A program made the position numbers and the translations under genes. From the NCBI RefSeq assembly GCF_018842675.1, contig NZ_JAGTWO010000004.1, positions 2,480,001 through 2,544,000 of the forward strand: a DNA stretch of 64,000 nt, given 5' to 3'. Each line of letters begins with the position of its first letter. Position 1 is the stretch's first letter. The DNA comes from Candidatus Pantoea bituminis. Lineage in GTDB: Bacteria; Pseudomonadota; Gammaproteobacteria; Enterobacterales; Enterobacteriaceae. Positions 33,777 through 43,057 of the stretch are shown piece after piece. The notes under the pieces are model-generated. The model searched no databases, was not told the DNA's origin, and worked only from the letters and a program-made list of their open reading frames with translations.

Positions 33777-34735
33777 CCCTTCTCTCCCATTTCACGATTT
33801 TGATGCTTGTGGAACCAGATGATAGGCAGAATCAGTATCAGCAGAATAATCACCGCCAACGCAGATGCGACTGGCCAATCGCGGTTATTAAAGAACTCTT
33901 GCCACAAGATACGACCAATCATGATGCTGTCAGGCCCGCCAAGCAGCTCAGGAATCACGTATTCTCCGACCGCCGGAATAAATACCAACATCGAACCGGC
34001 AATAATCCCACCTTTGGTTAGCGGCACAATCACCTTGAAGAAAGTTTTCAGCGGACGCGCACCCAAATCCAACGACGCTTCCACCAGCGAATAATCGATG
34101 CGGGTTAATGCGGTATAGATAGGCAGCACCATAAACGGCAAATAGCAGTAAACAATGCCGATATAAACCGCAGTGTTGGTGTAAAGGATCACCAGCGGAT
34201 GGTCGATCACGCCCAGCCACAGCAAGAAGCGGTTCAAAATACCGTTGTTGTTAAGGAGCCCCATCCAGGCATAAACACGCACCAGAAATGAGGTCCACGA
34301 CGGCAGAATCACCAGCAGCAGCAAAATGGTGCGCATTGAGGGCTTACTGTGCGCCACCGCCCACGCCAGCGGATAACCAATCAACAGACAGATCACCGTG
34401 GAGATCGCCGCCACTTTCAAAGATTGCAAATAGGCGTCGATATACAGCGGATCATCAGTAAGTTGCAGATAGTTGGCAAAATTAAGAATCAGGCTGAACT
34501 GATCGTCGGCCCAGCTGATTAAATCGGTATACGGCGGAATGGCGCGAGCGATATCCGCGAAGCTGATTTTCAGCACGATCAGGAAAGGCAGCAGGAAAAA
34601 CAGCACCAGCCAAATATAAGGCAATGCAATGACCAGCTTGCGGCCATGTTGCATTTTGATGCGCGTTACCCAGCGCTGCAGCGGCGTACCAACCAATTTG
34701 GCGGGCGCTTTGCTGCGTTGAAAAATCTGGCTCAT
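33773..34735 (-). CDS. potH: Putrescine ABC transporter, permease PotH
   Basis: Second permease of PotFGHI, 320 residues (E. coli 317), with about six membrane segments and the EAA motif LVEASLDLGARPLKTFFKV. It overlaps potI by four bases and follows potG after nine bases. The region FADIARAIPPYTDL is typical of PotH-type proteins. Confidence 0.96.
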   Translation of the reverse strand: MSQIFQRSKAPAKLVGTPLQRWVTRIKMQHGRKLVIALPYIWLVLFFLLPFLIVLKISFADIARAIPPYTDLISWADDQFSLILNFANYLQLTDDPLYIDAYLQSLKVAAISTVICLLIGYPLAWAVAHSKPSMRTILLLLVILPSWTSFLVRVYAWMGLLNNNGILNRFLLWLGVIDHPLVILYTNTAVYIGIVYCYLPFMVLPIYTALTRIDYSLVEASLDLGARPLKTFFKVIVPLTKGGIIAGSMLVFIPAVGEYVIPELLGGPDSIMIGRILWQEFFNNRDWPVASALAVIILLILILPIIWFHKHQNREMGEKG

Positions 34736-34744
34736 TGCGCCTCC

Positions 34745-35884
34745 TTAAACCGTCAACACCACGCAGCTGTCGCTTTCCCAGTAGAGACGAACTTCGTCGC
34801 CCCATGTCGGCAACCCTTTGCGAAAGCGGTGTGCATTTTGCAATTGTGCACTGATCATTTGCCCGCTACGCAGGCGCACATGAAAAATCGACAAGTCGCC
34901 TAAATAGGCAATATGCACCACTTCACCCACCGCAAAGTTACAGCCATCTGCAGGAACGTCTTCACAAAGCATCACTTTTTCTGGACGCAGCGCGACGTGT
35001 ACCGGCACGTTGTCTGTCACTGAGACGTCTGAGTCCACTTTCAGTGGATGCAGCAAGCCGGGGCTGTCTATTACCAGGCCATCCTCACGACGCTCGCGCA
35101 GCAGACCCTCAAAGACATTGACTGAGCCGATAAATTCGGCGCTGTAGCGGCTGGTGGGGTGTTCATAAATCTCTTCCGGCTCGCCAATCTGCACAAATTT
35201 GCCGCGGTTCATGATGGCAATACGACCCGCCATGGTCATCGCCTCTTCCTGATCGTGCGTCACCATCACGCAGGTCGCGCCGACACGCTCAAGAATATCG
35301 ACCACTTCTAACTGCATGCGGTCACGCAACTTTTTATCCAACGCACCCATCGGCTCATCCAGCAATAACAGCTTTGGACGCTTTGCCAGACTACGTGCCA
35401 GCGCCACACGCTGACGCTGGCCGCCCGAAAGCTGATGCGGTTTACGTTTGGCGAACTCTTGCATGTGCACTAACGTCAGCATCTCTTCAACCCGGCTGCT
35501 GATCTCACCCTTTGGCAACTTGTCCTGCTTCAGGCCAAAAGCGATGTTCTGTTCCACAGTCATATGTGGAAACAGGGCGTAGGACTGGAACATCATGTTA
35601 ATTGGGCGCTGATACGGCGCAACGTGAGACAAATCTTGTCCATCCAATACGATCTGGCCGCTGGTTGGCGGTTCAAAGCCCGCCAGCATGCGCAGTAGCG
35701 TCGATTTACCGCAGCCGGATGCACCCAGCAGCGCAAAAATTTCGCCTTTATAAATCGTCAGGCTGACATCATCAACAGCGTGCTGACCATCAAACGATTT
35801 GGTCAGGTTGCGGATTTCTAGCAGCGGCGTTAACGCCTTTGCGGTTTTATTTTGAGGACGAGGAATGGCGTCGTTCACTAACAT
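34745..35884 (-). CDS. potG: Putrescine ABC transporter, ATP-binding protein PotG
   Basis: ATPase of the putrescine importer, with the C-terminal TOBE domain typical of the CUT1/spermidine class. Walker A GASGCGKSTL, signature LSGGQRQRVALARSL, Walker B LLLLDEPMGALDKK and the C-terminal EVRLYWESDSCVVLTV are clear. ATG 35884 (MLVNDAIPRPQ) has GGAG four bases upstream; GTG 35878 (the E. coli-like start MNDAIPRPQ) lies ten bases from it. Either gives about 378 residues, E. coli 377. The open frame up to 35917 is not supported. Confidence 0.95.
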   Translation of the reverse strand: MLVNDAIPRPQNKTAKALTPLLEIRNLTKSFDGQHAVDDVSLTIYKGEIFALLGASGCGKSTLLRMLAGFEPPTSGQIVLDGQDLSHVAPYQRPINMMFQSYALFPHMTVEQNIAFGLKQDKLPKGEISSRVEEMLTLVHMQEFAKRKPHQLSGGQRQRVALARSLAKRPKLLLLDEPMGALDKKLRDRMQLEVVDILERVGATCVMVTHDQEEAMTMAGRIAIMNRGKFVQIGEPEEIYEHPTSRYSAEFIGSVNVFEGLLRERREDGLVIDSPGLLHPLKVDSDVSVTDNVPVHVALRPEKVMLCEDVPADGCNFAVGEVVHIAYLGDLSIFHVRLRSGQMISAQLQNAHRFRKGLPTWGDEVRLYWESDSCVVLTV

Positions 35885-35938
35885 TAATCTCCGGGGCCAC
35901 GCGGAACTGCACGGCAAAGCCAGCCGCTAAAAATGGCA

Positions 35939-35967
35939 CAACAGAGGCCATCACTGCACCTCTGTTG
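35939..35967 (-). repeat. Hairpin between potF and potG
   Basis: CAACAGAGG and CCTCTGTTG form a perfect 9-bp stem with an 11-base loop, 34 bases after potF. It lacks a T run and may stabilise or partly stop the potF message, giving more binding protein than transporter. Confidence 0.5.
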
Positions 35968-36001
35968 CTGTTTCGTTATAAGCCTATTCGTTTAGAACGA
36001 A

Positions 36002-37111
36002 TTACTTACCACTTTTTACTTTAGTCCATGCACGCGTACGCACACGATCCAGTTTTGGATCTTGTACTTTCAGCACGAACAGTTTTGACATGGCTTCAGG
36101 CGTTGGGAAAATACCTGGATTATTACGCACGTCAGCGTTAATCAGCGGCAGCGATGCCTTGTTACCGTTAGCGTAGGACATCTTGTTAGAGACATCAGCG
36201 ATCACTTTCGGATCCATCATGTAGTTCAGGAACTGATAAGCGGCATCCAGATTTTTCGCGTCTTTCGGAATCGCCATCATGTCAAAGAACGCCAGCGCGC
36301 CCTCTTTGGGTACGCTGTAAGCCAGATGTACGCCGTTTTTCGCGGCATCGGCGCGATCTTTCGCCTGCAAAATATCGCCTGACCAACCAATGGCCACGCA
36401 GATATTGCCGTTAGCCAAATCGTTGATGTACTGCGAAGAGTGGAAATAGCGAATATTCGGACGCAATTTCAGCAGCAGATCGGTGGCTGCACCTGAGTAA
36501 TCCTTCGCATCTGAGCTGTTCGGATCTTTACTGAGATAGTTCAGCACGGTGGCGAAAATCTCTTCTGGCGCATCGAGGAAGGAAACCCCGCAGCCTTTCA
36601 ATTTTTCCAGGTTCTCAGGTTTTAAGACTAAATCCCAGCTGTTAACGGGCGCATCCGCACCCAACGCCGCTTTAACTTTATCAACGTTATAACCAATACC
36701 GGTGGTGCCCCACAGGTAAGGAATGGCGTATTTATTGCCCGGATCGTGCTGCGCGACTTTTTCCATCAGCGCTGGATCGAGATTTTTGTAGTTAGGCAAT
36801 TTGCTTTTATCTAACGGCTGAAACACGCCAGATTGCAGCTGACGCGCCAGGAAGCTGGAGGATGGCACTACCACGTCATAACCGGTGCTGCCGGCCATTA
36901 ACTTGCCTTCCAGCACTTCGTTGGAGTCAAACACGTCATAGACCACTTTAGTGCCGGTCTGTTTTTCGAAATTCGGAACGGTATCTGGTGAGATATAATC
37001 GGACCAGTTATATACATGCAGCGTTTTATCTTCCGCCATTGTGCTGGCAGAAGCTGCCATCAGCACGCCAGCAACCACACCTGACAACCATTTTTGACGT
37101 TGGTTGGACAT
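36002..37111 (-). CDS. potF: Putrescine-binding periplasmic protein PotF
   Basis: Periplasmic solute-binding protein that delivers putrescine to PotGHI. Signal peptide to about residue 26 (ASASTMA), then [19 protein letters not shown], the start of the mature fold, and [16 protein letters not shown]. 369 residues, E. coli 370. AGGAGGAAGTAAAACATG provides a very strong ribosome site. First gene of potFGHI-ybjO. Confidence 0.97.
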   Translation of the reverse strand: MSNQRQKWLSGVVAGVLMAASASTMAEDKTLHVYNWSDYISPDTVPNFEKQTGTKVVYDVFDSNEVLEGKLMAGSTGYDVVVPSSSFLARQLQSGVFQPLDKSKLPNYKNLDPALMEKVAQHDPGNKYAIPYLWGTTGIGYNVDKVKAALGADAPVNSWDLVLKPENLEKLKGCGVSFLDAPEEIFATVLNYLSKDPNSSDAKDYSGAATDLLLKLRPNIRYFHSSQYINDLANGNICVAIGWSGDILQAKDRADAAKNGVHLAYSVPKEGALAFFDMMAIPKDAKNLDAAYQFLNYMMDPKVIADVSNKMSYANGNKASLPLINADVRNNPGIFPTPEAMSKLFVLKVQDPKLDRVRTRAWTKVKSGK

Positions 37112-37480
37112 GTTTTACTTCCTCCTGAGCGGGTCATCACAACGCTACAAATACCTGATCCGAACGTTGCGTTCTGTGCGTAAAATTAGTGACACAATGA
37201 ATCATTATTCAGCGGGAGTTTAATAGTAAAAACCTATACCTGCGCTGCATTTACAAGGCTGACGTAGCCCCGCAAGAATAGCCGCCCTGATGAGGGTTAA
37301 CCAGACCTCAGCGTAAAAAACGCCTAATTGCGATATTTTATTCATCTTTAAACTATGAGGTTCGGCTTTGATGGCATAAAGAACGACAAATATCTGGCAT
37401 TAAAGGGCAAAATGCAGAATAAAACGTGGTGGGGCATAAAGAAAAACTGCTGCATTATGCAGCAGTTAAATCTGGAAGGA
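37112..37480. other. potF upstream region and ybjN downstream region
   Basis: 369 bases with AT-rich stretches and the ybjN terminator at its left-coordinate-distal end (37436-37468). It should hold the pot promoter. No gene or repeat beyond the terminator was recognised. Confidence 0.45.
37436..37468 (-). terminator. ybjN intrinsic terminator
   Basis: AACTGCTGCAT-A-ATGCAGCAGTT followed by TTTCTTT on the minus strand, 13 bases after the ybjN stop. Confidence 0.8.
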
Positions 37481-37966
37481 TTAATGCAGCATGGAGTGGC
37501 CTAGCAAGGTCGCCGGGCGCTCCTCTTCTTCATCTTCACTCATCATCAACAAATTGTTGGCAAACGCTTCCAGAATGACCATGGAAATTTGCTCTTCACT
37601 CTGCTTCATGAAATGTGAAAACTGGCCAAAGGTTAGACCCGCTGTGGTGGTCATCGACTGACACACAATCAGCTTCGGCAAATTATCATCCTGAATGTCG
37701 ATAAAGGCTTTAACCGTGAGTGAACTGGCATTGATTTGCGACAGGTCGCCAACCAAAGGAATTAATGCCGTCGGCTTCACTTCCGCCAGCGCAGAAAACA
37801 GAATGACGTTGTCGACCAGATCGATTTTGGCGTCAAACACCCCTTCAAAGTTCTGCATGTGCGGCAGATGAAGTGCCTGACAGGCATCACATTCGAACCA
37901 GGTGATATTTTGCTGATCCAGCCAGCGACGCAACAGGTCGATATCCGGAACGACAAGAGAATCCAT
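37481..37966 (-). CDS. ybjN: YbjN family protein
   Basis: Soluble protein of 161 residues (E. coli 158), a type III secretion chaperone-like fold; in E. coli linked to motility, biofilm and stress phenotypes without a defined biochemical role. WFECDACQALHLPHMQNFEGVFDAKIDLVDN and SSLTVKAFIDIQDDNLPKL are strongly conserved. The C-terminal tail (SEDEEEERPATLLGHSMLH) differs from E. coli. Last gene of ybjC-nfsA-rimK-ybjN. Confidence 0.94.
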   Translation of the reverse strand: MDSLVVPDIDLLRRWLDQQNITWFECDACQALHLPHMQNFEGVFDAKIDLVDNVILFSALAEVKPTALIPLVGDLSQINASSLTVKAFIDIQDDNLPKLIVCQSMTTTAGLTFGQFSHFMKQSEEQISMVILEAFANNLLMMSEDEEEERPATLLGHSMLH

Positions 37967-38053
37967 CGTAAAATCCCTTGGGGTGAATAAACAGGCGACT
38001 AAGCTTACGGAAAAATTGCCATTGACGCTATGAAAACCGCTGAAAAGCGCGGG

Positions 38054-38956
38054 TTAGCCAGCGGTTTTAGGACGTTGGCCGGGTAGAGCGTGTTGCTCAA
38101 TCCAGTCAATCATCATACCGGCAATATTCAACCCGGTGGAGGCTTCAATACCTTCTAACCCTGGCGAGGCGTTAACTTCCATCACTAACGGGCCGCGATG
38201 CGCGCGTAAAATGTCAACGCCTGCAATGTCTAATCCCAGTGTTGACGCGGCTTTAACAGCAATTTCACGCTCCTGATCGGTGATGTTAACCGGATGCGCT
38301 TTACCGCCGCGATGCAGGTTTGATCGGAAATCGCCCTCTTTCGCCTGACGCTCAATGGCCGCGACCACCTTGTTGCCAATGACGAGACAACGAATGTCGC
38401 GCCCTTGCGCTTCCTTGATAAACTCTTGCACCAGAATATGCGCATTCAGGCCGCGAAAGGCGTCAATAACGCTTTCCGCAGCCTGCCGCGTTTCTGCCAG
38501 CACCACACCAATTCCCTGACTCCCTTCCACCAGCTTTACCACCAGCGGCGCGCCGCCCACCATCGCGATAAGATCTTGCGTATCGTCAGGCGAGGAGGCA
38601 AAACCGGTTACTGGCATATTAATGCCTGCCCGTGCCAGCAACTGCAAGGAGCGTAATTTGTCACGCGCGCGGGTAATCGCTGCGGATTCATTGAGCGGAT
38701 AACTGCCGCACATCTCAAACTGGCGCAACACAGCCGTGCCATAAAAGGTGATGGAGGTACCGATGCGAGGAATAATGGCGTCAATGTGTTCCAGCGGTTC
38801 GCCGCAATAATGTACTGCAGGCGACGCGGGATTGATGTTCATGTAGCAAGAAAGCGGATCAATGATGTGAATAAAATGGCCACGCTGCTCGGCAACTTCA
38901 CGTAAACGGCGGCATGAATAAAGCGATCCATCACAAGACAGGATGGCCATTTTCAT
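38054..38956 (-). CDS. rimK: Ribosomal protein S6--L-glutamate ligase RimK
   Basis: ATP-grasp ligase that adds glutamates to the C terminus of ribosomal protein S6. 300 residues from the ATG at 38956 ([18 protein letters not shown]), equal to E. coli; two further in-frame starts lie just upstream after AAGGAATGTG. ATP-grasp motifs are [35 protein letters not shown] and [17 protein letters not shown]. nfsA ends 21 bases upstream. Confidence 0.96.
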   Translation of the reverse strand: MKMAILSCDGSLYSCRRLREVAEQRGHFIHIIDPLSCYMNINPASPAVHYCGEPLEHIDAIIPRIGTSITFYGTAVLRQFEMCGSYPLNESAAITRARDKLRSLQLLARAGINMPVTGFASSPDDTQDLIAMVGGAPLVVKLVEGSQGIGVVLAETRQAAESVIDAFRGLNAHILVQEFIKEAQGRDIRCLVIGNKVVAAIERQAKEGDFRSNLHRGGKAHPVNITDQEREIAVKAASTLGLDIAGVDILRAHRGPLVMEVNASPGLEGIEASTGLNIAGMMIDWIEQHALPGQRPKTAG

Positions 38957-38977
38957 CATCACATTCCTTGGGTCAGA

Positions 38978-39700
38978 TTAGCGTGTCGCCCAACCCTGCT
39001 GATGCAGATAATCCAGCATAAATGGGCGCGTTTCTTTAATGATCAGGCGCTGAATCAGCTGGCTCCAGGTTTCGCTACGCTGGTTACTGTCGCGCTGCTG
39101 ATAATATTCAGTAATCTGATTATCGTAATCGGCAAGCACCGCTGGATCCACCGATTGATAGTGATTTTCATGCACTAACATCGCCTGTGGCATACGCGGC
39201 TTCACATTTGGTGCGGATTCAGGATAACCCATACAGAAACCAAACAGCGGCAGCACATATTTTGGCAGCTCAAGTAATTCAGTAACCTGCGCAATGCTAT
39301 TGCGGATACCACCAATAAACACGCCACCCAGATCCATTGACTCTGCTGCAATCATGGCGTTCTGTGCCATCAATGCTGTATCAACACAACCTAACAGCAG
39401 TTGCTCAGCGCGACCAAGCTGCGCATCCGGGCAGATCTGCAGATGACGATTAAAATCGGCACAGAAGATCCAAAACTCAGCCGCATCCGCCACCCAAGGC
39501 TGTCCGCCAGATAAAGTGACCAGCTGATCGCGCAGGCCTTTGTCGGTGATGCGCACAATAGAAGAACACTGCAAAAAGCTGGATGTGGACGCCGATTGCG
39601 CTGCGTGAATAATTGCCTCACGTTGCGCTTCGCTGATGGCTTGATCGGTAAACGCGCGAATGGAACGGTGGCTACACAATAAATCAATGGTCGGTGTCAT
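38978..39700 (-). CDS. nfsA: Oxygen-insensitive NADPH nitroreductase NfsA
   Basis: FMN-dependent reductase of nitroaromatics and quinones. From the ATG at 39700 (MTPTIDLLCSHRSIRAFTD) it has 240 residues, exactly the E. coli length, ending LDYLHQQGWATR. A GGAG sequence stands five bases upstream of this ATG, which supports an independent start. As printed, the frame continues upstream without a stop into ybjC, giving a 329-residue apparent fusion; a missing A at 39722-39727 explains this. E. coli nfsA is SoxS/MarA-controlled. Confidence 0.93.
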   Translation of the reverse strand: MTPTIDLLCSHRSIRAFTDQAISEAQREAIIHAAQSASTSSFLQCSSIVRITDKGLRDQLVTLSGGQPWVADAAEFWIFCADFNRHLQICPDAQLGRAEQLLLGCVDTALMAQNAMIAAESMDLGGVFIGGIRNSIAQVTELLELPKYVLPLFGFCMGYPESAPNVKPRMPQAMLVHENHYQSVDPAVLADYDNQITEYYQQRDSNQRSETWSQLIQRLIIKETRPFMLDYLHQQGWATR

Positions 39701-39716
39701 AAACTCTCCAGCAACA

Positions 39717-39967
39717 TTATCTTTTTTGTCGGTGCGATTAAACAACTGCGGCGCCATCGCTTTTGCGGTGCGCCACATTAATAGCCAGGCGGCAGGCAGC
39801 ATCAAAATGACGCCAAATAACAACAGCCCGGTCGCCAGCGTTTTGCTGTCGACCGATGTTGACGCAGGCAGCCACTGATTGATCACCAGCAGTGCGGCAA
39901 TAATCAGCAGGCCACCTATCGCCTCCATTACCAGAATGGGTTTCGGTAATCTCGCTACATTTCGCAT
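39717..39967 (-). CDS. ybjC: Inner-membrane protein YbjC (DUF1418), stop lost by a frame break
   Basis: Small membrane protein with two hydrophobic segments (VMEAIGGLLIIAALLVI and GLLLFGVILMLPAAWLL), ending MAPQLFNRTDKK. In the printed sequence it runs into nfsA. One extra base in the T run 39722-39727 (A run on the coding strand) creates a TAA at 39719-39717, giving about 83 residues, and leaves the nfsA ribosome site between the two genes. Function unknown. The gene pair and order match E. coli. Confidence 0.82.
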
Positions 39968-40128
39968 TACTCCGCTCCTGCATCACACCTGAATGGAACG
40001 GTAATTATGGTTAACAAGTCAGCGCCTGCCCATACCCGACATCTTTTGAAAAGAAGTTAAGACCAGTACACAACGCTGACGCGCCTGCATTTTAGATCAA
40101 GACGGGTATAGACGGCGGGCATCAGACT

Positions 40129-40195
40129 AACAGGTAAATCCTGCTTTCTTTAAGCGGTACGAGCGGGCATGATGATTGTCATTCTTTTACCTGTT
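40129..40195. repeat. Inverted repeat in the ybjC / grxA divergent region
   Basis: AACAGGTAAA (40129-40138) and TTTACCTGTT (40186-40195) are perfect 10-bp inverted copies 47 bases apart, in the only space that can hold both divergent promoters. It may be an operator pair or chance. No OxyR-type site was recognised with confidence. Confidence 0.4.
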
Positions 40196-40237
40196 GCGTG
40201 ATGCAGATCACACAACATAGTCTGCAAGGAGTTTTCA

Positions 40238-40501
40238 ATGATTGCTGTAATTTTTGGTCGCCCGGGTTGTTCTTTTTGTGTACGTGCCAAAGAACTGGCT
40301 GACAAATTAGCGGCCGATCGCGACGATTTTAGCTTTCAATACGTTGATATTCAGGCGGAAGGGATTACGAAAGCGGATCTGGAAGCCAGCGCAGGCAAAC
40401 CCGTAAACACCGTGCCACAGATTTTCCTCGACGAACAGCACATTGGTGGCTACACCGAGTTTGCGGCGTGGACTAAAGAAAACCTGGGCTTTGTTGCTTA
40501 A
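40238..40501 (+). CDS. grxA: Glutaredoxin 1, with CSFC active site
   Basis: Glutathione-dependent thiol-disulfide oxidoreductase that reduces ribonucleotide reductase, PAPS reductase and OxyR. 87 residues (E. coli 85). The thioredoxin fold with TVPQIFLDEQHIGG (cis-Pro loop) is intact. The active site reads GRPGCSFCVRAK, whereas E. coli has CPYC: the proline is serine and the tyrosine phenylalanine. The extra cysteine after IGG in E. coli is tyrosine here. AAGGAGTTTTCA precedes the ATG. Confidence 0.95.
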   Translation: MIAVIFGRPGCSFCVRAKELADKLAADRDDFSFQYVDIQAEGITKADLEASAGKPVNTVPQIFLDEQHIGGYTEFAAWTKENLGFVA

Positions 40502-40519
40502 AGGTGTATGAAGATCTCA

Positions 40520-40553
40520 CGAAGCGGTTTAGTCCAAACGATAAACTGCTTCG
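40520..40553. terminator. Terminator-like hairpin between grxA and ybjM
   Basis: CGAAGCGGTTTA and TAAACTGCTTCG pair over 12 positions with one G-T wobble, loop 10, 19 bases after grxA. It lacks a T run. Confidence 0.5.
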
Positions 40554-40623
40554 CTAATATCCGCAAAAATTGATCACGCCGCTGCATCACAACGCTCTGA
40601 ACGGTTTCATCTCTACGCCCACC

Positions 40624-40989
40624 TTAACTTCTAAGCGTTAACATTATCCGCAATAATCGCACCAGCAACGCGCCACAACCGGCCCAAAAAATGGCACTCA
40701 GGCTCCATGCAGTCAGAAAAAGCCAATTTGTGGAGGGAAATAACGCGCTGTTGAGCATCAATGCGGCTAACAACGATCCCCACAAAGCCATTAACAAGGT
40801 ACTTTTCAGCGGGCTGTTCGCTTGCACTAAAGCCATAAATACACCGGGAAGAATGAAAAGCAGTAATTCCGGTTGACCGCGGACAGCCGCTTTACCGGTC
40901 TGCCAAAAATCGTGCGCAAAAATGAACACCAGACTATAAATCACCACGCCCAGAAGACGGATAGTCCAGAGATAAGAACGCTGCGGCAT
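40624..40989 (-). CDS. ybjM: Inner-membrane protein YbjM
   Basis: Membrane protein of about 121 residues with four hydrophobic segments and no known function. GQPELLLFILPGVFMALVQ and the late SLSAIFWAGCGALL resemble E. coli YbjM (125 residues), and the position between grxA and ybjL matches. The ATG at 40989 follows GTGGGGTGAT; a further in-frame ATG lies at 41028. Convergent with grxA. Confidence 0.78.
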   Translation of the reverse strand: MPQRSYLWTIRLLGVVIYSLVFIFAHDFWQTGKAAVRGQPELLLFILPGVFMALVQANSPLKSTLLMALWGSLLAALMLNSALFPSTNWLFLTAWSLSAIFWAGCGALLVRLLRIMLTLRS

Positions 40990-41247
40990 ATCACCCCACT
41001 CATCAACATTTAACATGACAAAATTCAACGTTCTACCTGCTGCGCTCAGGTGGAAATAAAAAGAAACAGTCCGCTGTTCGTCTGAATGATTTCAGCGCAT
41101 AGCTGAGAAAGATTTTTCTGATTAGAATAGCCGCCGCATCACCCTATCCTGCAGCTGCATTTTACAATGCGGGATGTTACGGCTTGCTCAAGATAACCAA
41201 AAACAAGCCACTCATCAATAAGTTACATGTAAACAAGAAGTTAAACA

Positions 41248-42936
41248 GTGAATATTAACGTCGCAGAATTGTTAAGCGGAAATGACGTTTTGTTATTATT
41301 TGTTGTATTGGCCCTCGGACTTTGTCTGGGTAAATTGCGTCTCGGCTCCGTTCAACTAGGAAATTCTATCGGCGTATTAGTAATTTCCCTGTTATTAGGG
41401 CAACAACACTTCGCGATAAATACAGACGCCTTGAGCCTGGGCTTTATGTTATTTATTTTTTGTGTTGGCGTTGAAGCCGGGCCTAATTTCTTCTCAATTT
41501 TTTTCCGCGACGGAAAAAACTATTTCATGCTGGCTATCGTCATGGTGGTCAGCGCGCTGGTTTTAGCGTTGGGTTTAGGCAAGTTGTTTGGCTGGGATAT
41601 CGGTTTAACCGCGGGCATGTTGGCGGGCTCCATGACCTCAACGCCCGTGTTGGTCGGCGCAGGCGATACCTTGCGGCAAAGCATCAGCGACAGCAAACAG
41701 CTGGCATTGATGCAGGATCACCTTAGCCTGGGTTATGCCATCACCTATCTGATTGGTTTAGTCAGTTTGATTTTTGGTGCCCGCTACCTGCCCCGTCTAC
41801 AGCATCAAGATTTATCAACCTGCGCGCAACAAATCGCCCGTGAACGTGGTTTAGATGCCGACAGCCAGCGCAAAGTCTTTTTGCCGGTGATCCGTGCCTA
41901 TCGCGTCGGCCCGGAACTGGTGGCGTGGAGCGGCGGTAAGAACCTGCGTGAATTAGGCATCTATCGTCAGACCGGTTGTTACATCGAACGTATTCGCCGT
42001 AATGGCATTATCGCCAGCCCTGATGGGGATGCGGTGCTGCAACTGGGCGATGATATTTCGTTGGTGGGTTATCCCGACGCTCACGCCCGTCTTGATCCTA
42101 GCTTTCGCAACGGCAAAGAGGTTTTTGATCGCGACTTGCTGGATATGCGCATCGTCACTGAAGAGATCGTGGTAAAGAACCATAACGCCGTGAATAAGCG
42201 CCTGAGCAAACTCAACCTGACCGATCACGGCTGCTTCCTTAACCGCGTAATACGCAGTCAGATCGAAATGCCGATCGATGACAACATCATTCTCAACAAA
42301 GGGGATGTGTTACAGGTCAGCGGTGAAGCGCGTCGCGTGAAAAGCGTGGCCGATCGCATTGGCTTTATCGCCATTCATAGTCAAATGACCGATCTTCTGG
42401 CGTTCTGCGCTTTCTTTATTGTTGGGCTGATGATTGGCCTGATCACTTTCCAGTTCAGCAATTTTAGTTTTGGCATTGGTAACGCTGCCGGTTTGCTGTT
42501 TGCAGGTATCATGCTGGGCTTTCTGCGTGCTAACCATCCCACGTTTGGTTATATCCCGCAGGGCGCGCTGACCATGGTGAAAGAGTTTGGTTTGATGGTG
42601 TTCATGGCAGGTGTTGGATTGAGTGCGGGCAGCGGCATTAATCATGGCCTGAGCAGCGACGGTGCCTTAATGCTGCTGTGTGGATTGCTGGTCAGCCTGA
42701 TTCCGGTGGTGATTTGCTACCTGTTTGGCGCCTACGTACTGCGAATGAACCGCGCCCTGCTGTTTGGGGCCATTATGGGCGCACGCACCTGCGCGCCCGC
42801 CATGGAGATTATCAGCGATACCGCACGTAGCAACATTCCAGCACTCGGCTACGCAGGCACCTACGCAATAGCCAACGTCCTTCTGACGCTAGCAGGTACG
42901 CTGATTGTGATTATTTGGCCGATATTGCCCTTATAA
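41248..42936 (+). CDS. ybjL: AspT/YidE/YbjL family transporter YbjL
   Basis: Membrane protein of the AAE transporter family, 562 residues (E. coli 561). Two five-helix membrane halves flank two RCK_C (TrkA C-terminal) domains at about residues 205-375 ([42 protein letters not shown]). The late motif [14 protein letters not shown] is typical. Transport of succinate or amino acids has been proposed for relatives; the substrate here is unknown. The start is GTG with a weak ribosome site. The sRNA gene rybB follows. Confidence 0.94.
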   Translation: MNINVAELLSGNDVLLLFVVLALGLCLGKLRLGSVQLGNSIGVLVISLLLGQQHFAINTDALSLGFMLFIFCVGVEAGPNFFSIFFRDGKNYFMLAIVMVVSALVLALGLGKLFGWDIGLTAGMLAGSMTSTPVLVGAGDTLRQSISDSKQLALMQDHLSLGYAITYLIGLVSLIFGARYLPRLQHQDLSTCAQQIARERGLDADSQRKVFLPVIRAYRVGPELVAWSGGKNLRELGIYRQTGCYIERIRRNGIIASPDGDAVLQLGDDISLVGYPDAHARLDPSFRNGKEVFDRDLLDMRIVTEEIVVKNHNAVNKRLSKLNLTDHGCFLNRVIRSQIEMPIDDNIILNKGDVLQVSGEARRVKSVADRIGFIAIHSQMTDLLAFCAFFIVGLMIGLITFQFSNFSFGIGNAAGLLFAGIMLGFLRANHPTFGYIPQGALTMVKEFGLMVFMAGVGLSAGSGINHGLSSDGALMLLCGLLVSLIPVVICYLFGAYVLRMNRALLFGAIMGARTCAPAMEIISDTARSNIPALGYAGTYAIANVLLTLAGTLIVIIWPILPL

Positions 42937-42955
42937 AAATTTTTTAGTGGAGTCC

Positions 42956-42984
42956 AGAACTTTTTAATGGGGGTGCAGTCTTAA
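42956..42984 (+). promoter_or_regulatory. Sigma-E-type promoter of rybB
   Basis: AGAACTT (42956-42962) and TCTTAA (42979-42984) are spaced by 16 bases, ending five bases before the expected RybB 5' end at 42990. AACTT is the hallmark of sigma-E -35 elements. RybB is a known sigma-E target in E. coli and Salmonella. Confidence 0.7.
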
Positions 42985-42989
42985 TAAGT

Positions 42990-43057
42990 GCCACTGCTTT
43001 TCTTTGAAATCCCCAAATTGTGGAGCCCGTTAGTGATTTAGCTAGCGGGTTTTTTTA
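42990..43057 (+). ncRNA. rybB: RybB small regulatory RNA
   Basis: Hfq-dependent RNA that represses major porin and other outer-membrane-protein mRNAs under envelope stress. The 5' seed GCCACTGCTTTTCTTTGA is the same as I recall for E. coli RybB, and CCCC...TTGTGGAGCCC follows. The 3' half differs but keeps the plan: CCCGTTAG / CTAGCGGG stem (one wobble) and a seven-T terminator at 43050-43056. It stands next to ybjL as in E. coli. The identification rests on recalled sequence and context. Confidence 0.88.

Noticed and set aside
42936..42990. Sequence resembling the end of an IS3-type element (GACTGCACCCCCATTAAAAAGTTCTGG-like on the minus strand)
   Set aside because: It is explained by the sigma-E-type promoter of rybB; no matching second end or transposase is present.
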